Assembly: GCA_019096065.1 (NCBI GenBank)
Contig: JAGUCH010000006.1
Location: 5,848,001 to 5,912,000 of the forward strand
Length of the DNA stretch: 64,000 bases
Source of the DNA: Paracyclopina nana
Taxonomy: Eukaryota > Arthropoda > Copepoda > Cyclopoida > Cyclopettidae
Direction: 5' to 3'
The position numbers were made by a program, and so were the translations under genes. The notes below the pieces were generated by a model, which did not search any database, was not told the origin of the DNA, and saw only the letters and a list, made by a program, of their open reading frames with translations. This document shows positions 56,491-64,000 of the stretch, in pieces (position 1 is the stretch's first letter; every line of letters begins with the position of its first letter).

Positions 56491-59400
56491 TTAATATACA
56501 GGTATATGCTTTCCAGTTGTGGCTTGTGTTTTGCTCCAGGATGGCTTGGGCGTATCCAAATGCCGACAAAACTCTTCGAAATCCAGAATGTCCAAATCTG
56601 CAGCGGTGTGAATCAGGTCAATCAATGTCTGTTTCAGCTCATCATCGTTGTACAAATCGATAAACTCTAATGGGATATCTGGAAGATCATCGTTTGATTC
56701 CAAGTCTACATCATCAGAGTCCTCATTTTCATCATGGCTTTCTGTGATGGACATCATTTGCATCAAATGTCTCACTGTGTTCTTTCGATCACTCGATGAG
56801 CCTCTTCTTCGTTCAAACCTCCATTCGGTGGGACCACAATACACCACTGTAATACAAATACAAGACAATTTAGAACTCCCATCTTAAATATTATATTCAC
56901 TCTGATATTTGTAAATAGAACAGCATTCATGCCCATGATTCAGACATGTCAGCAACAAGAACTTGATGGCAATAAATGGGCAGTTTTTTAAGATACTTTG
57001 CAATAAATAAGAGTTGCTATGCTAAAAAATACAAATACAATCATGATAATAAAACAGGCTAGTCAACACAATTTAGAGTCTGGCAATTGAATGCAATAAA
57101 TCAGTTAAGGCTGATGACAATTGAGAAAGAAATGCACAAAGGGGAAAAAGAGATGTCTGAAGGCCTGTACTTCAGTAGCTTTTTAGAGGAGAAAGCAGGA
57201 AAAGTACTAGAACAAAATACTTTTCTCATTGCCTAAATACAAAGACAAAAGCACTAGAACAGGATTTGCAACATAAATGTGTATAACCTCATTAACCACA
57301 GTTTGGCCTTTTTATGCAGTAGCATTGGCCATAAAGGCCGCTAAATAACAAATCTAGTTAGTGTGCTACTGAATGCGGGATAAAAAGCCTACCGATGTAT
57401 CCCCAATTGAGGAGCTGTATTACACACTCAATGAGCATCAAATCAGGAAAACATCCATAGGAAATATGTGACCCCTTTGTTCAGGCATTTTTGTCATTTG
57501 CAGAAAATGCCATCACAAATAGAAGCTCAAAGCTACATGAAAAAATGCATCACATGCTATTTGTCACTTCATAGAGAAGAGCTCTTAGACTCAACAGATT
57601 AAATTCCAAATGCTTGCAATGCTTTTTGCCGAAAATGCACTTAATTCAAGTAGTTTGTGTTGTAGCTCTAAAGTGCACAAAAGTACTCTCGACAGCAGCG
57701 CCCTCCTGCAATCATGCGGTGAAAAAGTGAACTAGAAAAAAAAGAATCCGTACCTATGGGTATAATGAAGGCCACACATAAAAACTGGCCTCTTAATGCT
57801 CGCTTGACCTCATAGAGGAAATCATTGTAGGTTGTGCCCAAGTGTCGAAGGACAAGGCCAAACTCAGCCAAGGTTCTGTTGAAGACATCATAGTAGTGCT
57901 TCACCACCTCATCCCAATGCTCCTTGCGATATTGCCTGGTTGTGGAGGTCAGCAGCAAATGTGCCAGGTCAGTGGCAGGGGACAAAAACTGGGCTGAATG
58001 AAAGTCAATCTGGAGATAGAAGCAAGCCTTGTCAGCAATACTTAAGATTTATAGCGCAATGATCATCAATGAAGTCAAGACAAATCTTGCAAGAAAGAAA
58101 CTTTCTCCAGTTGGTTTTGGTATCAGTTTTGCAGACTGAATGCCAAATTGCAAGAGAAAATTGCAAGATTATGGTTCATTCTTCTAAGTTCAGAATTGCA
58201 ATGGTCTGGCTGAATCTGCTGTTAACAGATAAAATGAAAGGTAGTGTTGACATACCATGAAGCATTCCTCTGACTCTGCAGTATCTGGGTTTGCTCTGAA
58301 CATGAGGTTTCCCATCCACATGTCACCATGACAGATCGTATTGAATCTAGTACCCAAGGGATCATTCGGCCTTCGCAGCTTAAACAGCAGCGAGAAGACT
58401 TCATTGGATATCTTGCGGAGCTTCAACACGTGTTCCTGCAAATCATAGAAATGTAAGCCACGTGAGTATTCAATTAGAATGTTCATGCTCATCAATGAAG
58501 CACAGATCAATCTACTCCAAAGGAATTTTGTGCCTTCATCAGATAGTTTCAGTATGAAGAAGTGAAAGCTAAATTGAGCAGAGGTGACTGCCATTAATTT
58601 TGAAGATCAAAAGACATTATACCTGGATGGATGGATCTAGGTAGGTGAGAAAATGGAGGTATGAATCAAGGTACTTGGCCAGCAGCTCCTTGGTCATGTT
58701 GGAGGTGTAGAGATCATCCTCCAGGTAGGGATATTTCTCATCAATTTCCTCCTTGAGGCTCATCCTGTAGGCCAGACCACAAGCATGAAACTTGGCCATT
58801 TCCTTGAGGGCCAGGAGAACCTCAGCATGGTTGAGTTTATATTTGAACCAGTCTTTGGACTCGAAGCCTTTCTCAGTCAAGTCCTCAATCACTAGCACAC
58901 TCTGGTCCCTCACATTGAACTGCTGAGAGCCAAGCAAAGCAGGTAGCTTTTCTTCCACATTGGTGAACCCATGGTACAGTCTGGGTATGTTGAGCTCAAT
59001 CGGGTTCCTTGGAAGCCTCTCATGGATGAAATGGTGGAGGTCTCTCAACAGCTCATGGTAGACCTTGACCTCATGCTCAAGTGTGCGGTTCCGCCTCACC
59101 ATTCGCTCAAATTTGGCGGTTTGCTTGGGTGGCACCTTCACAAAGAGGTGATGCACCTTTGCAGGTGTAGGTGTGGCCTCATCGTCCTCGTCAGACGAGA
59201 ATGACAATCTTGAGTCAGGCGATCCTGGAGATCGACCAGAGACTTGTGGGTCTGGCACATTCACCATGATTTTGTAGCTGGTGCTCAGCACGCTTTGATT
59301 GCTTCTACAAACAATGAGAAAACTTTACGTAAAAAAAACAATGTGTCTCATTAACTGAGCAATTTGTCCACCAATGGCCAAGTTTGGAGTTTGCATCATG

Positions 59401-60132
59401 AACAACTGCACATCCCAACAAAAATGTCCGTCAAATTGCACCGCAAACATGAAATTTGTACTGTATCAAGGAAAAGTTCCTCCATAACTTGTTTTTTTCT
59501 TGTTTGTTACCCCAACATAAATTGTTTACTCACATATCTATGCAACTCACCAATCAAATACACATATTTCAGCTTATTTCAAGCCTATCAAATGGCGGCT
59601 TTTGAGCAAATTTCAAAGTGTTTCATCCGGACGCATGCAGTTAAGTGTGGCACAAATCTCAACTGTGGCCATTGAAGTACCAATTTCTCAGTTAATGAGC
59701 CAAATTGTTTTTTTTGTTTTTTTATGATTAAAGTACGCTTATTTCAATGCATATCGATGTAAGAGGTTAAAGGGACGAAAAAATGATGCAATCTGCTTAC
59801 TCTCTTTGCGTGGACGTATTTTCGTCATCAGGTGAACCTGCCATGTTGACGGTAAAGTGTTTGACCGTAGGTACGTTAACGTTAGGTCCGTAACGGCTAA
59901 CGAAGTACTGTTGCATGACAAATTGCACCCATCCTCGGTTGAAGTCTGACGCGGAAGTGGGCGCGTACCAAAACCGACTGAGGCTCTGGTCATCTGCGGC
60001 CTCGATAGACACTGTTGGGACTGACAACGCAGTCAGGACTTCAGTGCAGACATTCTGCTCTTGCGGAGTGTGCACGCACGGCATCGCCGGCGTCGCCGTG
60101 CACACGTGCAGAGACGTGGGCAGGCTCGACAT
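56491..60132 (-). CDS. EcK/CHK-like small-molecule kinase, 5 exons
   Basis: Minus-strand exons 60132-59801, 59304-58623, 58435-58256, 58009-57754, 56846-56491; 601 aa, all phases closing. Start context AGAAGAATG. The protein has the EcKinase (DUF1679/CHKov, ecdysteroid-kinase-like) layout: an N-lobe with HEVKVYHELL and VLVIEDLTEKGF, an Ala/His segment (ALKEMAKFHA), the Brenner-type loop ICHGDMWMGNLMF (Asp376, Asn381), and the metal-binding IDFHSAQFLSPATDLA (Asp400). These match active-site features of aminoglycoside/choline-kinase-fold enzymes, so the protein is probably catalytic. In insects the family phosphorylates ecdysteroids and is linked to detoxification; the substrate here is unknown. 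It is longer than usual (about 400 aa) because of a variable N-terminal part with an acidic Ser-rich insert and an acidic C-terminal tail encoded by the last exon. That tail is duplicated just downstream. Confidence 0.87.
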
Positions 60133-61636
60133 TCTTCTAGCTGGAGTAGTGACCTTGCGCAGCCAGAGAACGGCTATACTAGCTTGCGGTGAACTATTTC
60201 AGCCTGAAAAAAAAGAAGGGAAAATAATGAGGGTGTAATTACTTAAGCTTGAGGGCGATGCCTTACATAAAGATGTGCTTATGTGATATATTTCAATTTT
60301 TGATATCTTTTGAAAAATTCATTTAAAAAAGGAATTATGTATGAAATGTTTTTTTGGCCTAAAAAATCAATTTTACAAGCATTTTTTATTTAATTTTAGC
60401 CTTGTGCCTAACTTAATTGAAATAATAGTGTGATCAAACTTAATTGGATATAATAAATATAATATAAAACTTTTACACGAAAAAATTATAGATGACAGAT
60501 AATTGAGACATGTATTCATGTGGCTTCTTCTTAATGGCCCTTCTCTCAAAACGAAGGTTGCTATGCAGCAAAATTCCGGCAGGCTCGAGCCTTGAATGTT
60601 GACGGCTTGCCAAAGCTGCAAAAGCGGATAGAAGGCCGCCTACAACTAAGCGCACTCCGCGAAGGCCGTGGAAAGTCATTGAAGCTTTCCAAATTGCGTC
60701 TGTATTTGCTCTACTTTCAGTGACGGAAAGTTGCGTATTCTGTAACGCAACCTAACTTTACTTTAATCTACTGTTCCCAGGTGAAAATACGCAGTTTATC
60801 AAATAAATGCGTAGAAAAAACAGGTTTTTCGGGGCCCTTTTGAAAAATGACTTAAAAATTATGTTTTCACAGTTTTCCCGCCATTTCAGCCATTTCTGCA
60901 CTCTGCCCTGTAGCCCACTTGGAAAAGACGCCACCTGGTGAGAGCTTTTGTCCCTAACTGGTATTAAGATGAGATTTTGCTGGTTACAAGCTACAAGTCT
61001 GCTTCAATCATTTGCACTCGCCTTATTCTGGATTAAATTGGTCAATTTAGCAAATCAAGCATGAATTTGATATCCTGTTTTCTTCTCTGCTACACTGAAG
61101 AGGAGAAAAATTGTACTCTTTAGAAATATTCCATATTTTAATTCCAATATCTTTCAAACTAGAGGATATTATTTGATAAGATAAGTTATTTTGCTACAGC
61201 ATTGCAGATTTTCTATGAAACTCAATTCATACACTTCATTAACTCTGGGAAAAATCTGATTATCAATTTCCATGGCTTTTTGGTTTAAATTAGGCTTTCA
61301 AATTGCAAAATCAGGATGCGAAGTATTTTCATGCAATGGGTGGCATGAATATTGCTTTTAACCTAATTGAGAGAAGTTTGAGAGACTCTAGTAGTAGTTG
61401 GTTGCATTTAAAATCAAAGGCATCAAAGGGAATTTTTTAAGGGTGGCTATAAGTAGCTTCTATGCCTTAGATTTTTTTCTTCATTTCAACATAGCTACAT
61501 GAAAAAAAAGTATCACCTAAATACTGATATTCACTTTCTTATGTGGACGTTAAGCAAAGTTAAGTGAAACTGTACAAATTGTGCTATTTTTTTCTTATGA
61601 TAGCAAAAAAAAAAATCTTGGAAATGGAACCATTAC
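60133..61636. other. Region upstream of the kinase gene
   Basis: Likely holds the kinase 5' UTR and promoter. Apart from one small ORF at 60473-60679 I see no coding feature. Confidence 0.4.
60473..60679 (-). CDS. Possible small protein, 68 aa
   Basis: A single-exon ORF with ATG in context CTTCAATG. The first 25 residues are Arg-containing then hydrophobic (LRGVRLVVGGLLSAFAALA), as in a mitochondrial presequence or a single membrane anchor. The middle is basic (LRFERRAIKKKPHEYMSQ). The sequence is GC-richer than its flanks. I do not recognise a family, and it may be a chance frame. Confidence 0.28.
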   Translation of the reverse strand: MTFHGLRGVRLVVGGLLSAFAALASRQHSRLEPAGILLHSNLRFERRAIKKKPHEYMSQLSVIYNFFV

Positions 61637-61766
61637 CGTAACCATGACAATCACTATGACCAAAGCCACAATCATGAGCAAAGCCATATATCCATGATAC
61701 TGTAGCAGGAACACGGGTAGACGGGCGTGCTCGCAGACGCGCAGCGGGCGCGACGTCCCGGTGAAG
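61637..61766 (-). CDS. Possible internal exon of a membrane protein
   Basis: An open 130-base interval bounded by a plausible acceptor (ACAATTAG) and a donor (ACG|GTAATG). It would encode 43 residues: a polar part containing SRPLRVCEHARLPVFLLQYH, followed by a strongly hydrophobic helix (MALLMIVALVIVIVMV). The first half is very GC-rich. I could not connect it to other exons, so the gene and family are unknown. Confidence 0.3.
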
Positions 61767-62860
61767 CTAATTGTACAGAATCAGTTAATAAACGGACGCA
61801 CTCGAGTAAACACCTCGACTAGTTTCTAGTAGCAAGTTCTTCCATCGCTACCCGCGGGCGCGCGTGTCACCCTCGGGGGGTCTATGCGAACCTCCTACAA
61901 GTTGGCTCGGTGCTGAGGACAACTCCCCGAGTTTTTCGACACCTTTGCTCCCAAGAACGCTGCTAGAGGTAAAAAGAGGACCATAGAGCAATACAACAAC
62001 AACAGGAACAAAGGAACAATGGCGGCGACAACGCCCTAGTAGCAGGGTGACCAGAACATTTGAAAATCTTCCAAAAAAAAGCCACATTCGGTTATCTTTG
62101 AAGGAAAAGACTAAAAGTGGCCACAAATGGCTATGGCTATTCGGCCTAAATCACTGTAGCCAAAATTGTAGTAAACAAAGCAAAAAAATAGCCACTTAGC
62201 TATAAATAGCCACACCTGGTCATCCTGTCTAGTGTGAAAAGCCACTACACATGCGTTCACTCCAGAGCACAGTGGGTTTGTTTGCTGATTTCATTTCACG
62301 CACACGGAAAAAGTCGCAAAATCAACATAGCACCTTTTTCTTATTAGCGGTAAGCTAAAAATACGCCATCCTGGCAACCAGGAGAGCAAGTAAGAGCAGC
62401 CAATTCTTCAATTTATGCTATAAGCTTGACTTCCTCGACTTGGTCACTCAATTGGAGTCATTTGGAATAAAAGTTATGGGAGAGCCAATTTCTGCTCAAA
62501 TTGTGCAAAGTTGCTGCTCTGCATAATTCGTCAAAATCAACTTTTGCCCAAAAATTATGAGTTCTTCACCAAATTTAAACCTTTATCTGTCAATCAACAT
62601 TAATTTGTGCTCTTTAGGTAGCCTAGAAGTCCTACAAATTGGAAGCTAAAAATGGGTGCTAAAATCGGAAATCTGTGATTTGACGTAATTTCTGTGCGCG
62701 TGAAATCGGCTTTTGATCCACTGTGCAGAGGCAAAAAGTATTTTCCCCACTTTTCCACTAAAAGCACAACCTGATGCACTACTCTATGGTGGTGCCATTT
62801 ACCATGATAAATTCAAAATCAGCTTTTACAATGTGAAAAGTATGGCTGAAAGTATGCCAA
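61767..62860. other. Unassigned spacer
   Basis: GC-richer up to about 62040, then AT-rich. A 92-codon minus-strand ORF at 61848-62126 has hydrophobic patches but no supporting signal, and I do not call it. Confidence 0.4.
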
Positions 62861-62864
62861 GATA

Positions 62865-63563
62865 CCCCATCTCTGGGTCGAGGCCGGGGCGCACCACTAT
62901 TGAGAGAGGTCGCACAACCCCCGGGTCACCAGAGATGTAGTAACAGTAGGAATCGCGTCACTCTAGCAGAAAAACGCGAATACGAGACACCAATGAACCA
63001 CCCGCAAATAAGGGACAGCAATATGGTTAAAGACCGCCTGAACGGGCGTGGCAAGAAGGCCACACCCCAGGCAATTATCAAAGCCACCAGCACGGCCGAC
63101 AGCGAGTCGTTGCTTGCGCCAGTCGAGTGCCCTCGTCTGGAGAGCAGAAAGTACAATATCCACCCCAGGTCGAGGCCGGGCGCGCCCCTCGAGGTCGTAT
63201 GCCCGGGTCACTTGGAGGTGTTGTGGCAGTAGGCATCGCGACACTTTAGCAGAAAATCGCGAATACGCTGCCAGCCGGCTATCGTATGCCGAGCAAGCTT
63301 GTCCTCGGCTGAGGCCGCCACAGAGAATGGCGAGCATCACCAGGAGAGCACAGGCCCTCAGGCAGCAAGATCGCTGTACACCTGAGTCGCCAGAACCACC
63401 TCGCTTGTCCTCGGCTGAGGCTGCGCCACAGAGAATGGCGGGCATCACCAGGAGAGCACGGGCCCTCAGGCAGCAAGATCGCTGGACACCTGAGTCGCCA
63501 TCACAGCCTCGCCCTCGCAACAAGGCCACCATTCCCAACCAGAAATTTTCCCAAGTTTTCTGA
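62865..63563. repeat. GC-rich block with internal direct repeats, probably transposon-derived
   Basis: Two internal duplications are visible. One pairs GTAGTAACAGTAGGAATCGC...AGAAAAACGCGAATACG (about 62938-62982) with GTGGCAGTAGGCATCGC...AGAAAATCGCGAATACG (about 63225-63266). The other is a unit of about 115 bases starting CTTGTCCTCGGCTGAGGC at 63298 and 63412. Long frames are open on both strands, so neither is trustworthy; the plus-strand frame would end in a basic, Arg/Gln-rich protein. Base composition differs sharply from the rest of the window. No retrotransposon enzyme motif was seen. Confidence 0.45.
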
Positions 63564-64000
63564 AAGTTATTGTAACGTGTTAGCACTCCTTCGTTTTACC
63601 CGGGTTGAGTTTATGTCGTTGCGTAACATTGACTTCCGTGCCACCTATGTAAAAAAAATTGGAAAAAAAATCGAAAGTGACAAGGAAAATGGGTGTTTTT
63701 GATTTTATCTAGGTGTCAATGCGGTTAATGTTACATAATGACTAGAGCTCAATGTTGATAAAACATATAAGTTTCACTGAGAGTTTTTTTGGTGTATGAG
63801 GGCTCAGAATTTCTGGTTGGGTTGAAGCCTTGGCAGGGAGGCCGCGTTACTTTGCAGAAAAACGCGCATTTGTCAGAACGATTCATGTTAATGATTGCAT
63901 TAAGATCAATAAACAACAACTAACTACACGCTCCCAAATACTGTGCGCACGCAGTCAAAAAGAAATCAGGCCACGACTATCGATTACCCCCGAGAAGTAT
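63564..64000. other. Right end of the window
   Basis: Mostly non-coding. It includes a third CAGAAAAACGCG word near 63855, shared with the preceding GC-rich block, suggesting that the element extends to the window edge. Confidence 0.35.

Noticed and set aside
62963..63586. 207-codon minus-strand ORF
   Set aside because: The opposite strand is equally open in the same GC-rich repeat block, and no domain or signal supports either.

Overview
The window is nuclear DNA from an AT-rich animal, most likely an arthropod; a crustacean or another non-insect lineage is my guess. The reasons are GT-AG split genes with many introns of about 50 bases beside kilobase introns, a divergent ionotropic receptor, an EcK/CHK-type kinase, a lightoid-like Rab32 with a long N-terminal extension, and a TATA plus TCAGT-type initiator. 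No prokaryotic operon, tRNA, rRNA or CRISPR array was seen. All exon models were built by hand from splice sites and reading phase; every multi-exon total given below closes in frame.

Layout. Positions 1-840: first coding exon of a putative 7TM receptor (minus) and a minisatellite. 973-5703: a CEP83/CCDC41-like centriolar coiled-coil gene (plus, 8 exons) with a complete MORN4/retinophilin-like gene nested antisense in its fifth intron (4289-3454). 5789-35505: three linked paralogs of SBSPON (RPE-spondin: somatomedin-B domain, TSP1 domain, conserved cysteine-rich C-terminal domain). Copies A and B are in tandem on the minus strand; copy C is divergent on the plus strand. Their large introns and spacers carry tandem arrays (one an array of TGAGTCA words), two foldback elements, a TA-flanked 2.6 kb inverted-repeat element and copies of a short hairpin-headed repeat. 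38459-40848: a Ly6/three-finger GPI-type gene with a compact promoter. 43838-41501: a divergent ionotropic receptor (minus, 7 exons, 671 aa). 45112-45967: an unrecognised small secreted cysteine-rich protein. 49516-54958: Rab32 (plus, 8 exons, 546 aa). 60132-56491: an EcK/CHK-like kinase (minus, 5 exons, 601 aa) followed by a second diverged copy of its last exon. 60.4-64 kb: one small ORF, one possible membrane-protein exon and a GC-rich repetitive block that looks transposon-derived.

The genes do not form an obvious pathway. The SBSPON cluster is a local gene family of secreted matrix-type proteins. A loose theme is that MORN4/retinophilin, RPE-spondin and Rab32/lightoid are all known from eye tissues in other animals, but chance linkage is the default explanation. 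The most unusual signals are non-coding: a repeat family found mostly in introns, and a 20-base motif that in one case directly abuts a splice donor, which together suggest intron-associated mobile elements.
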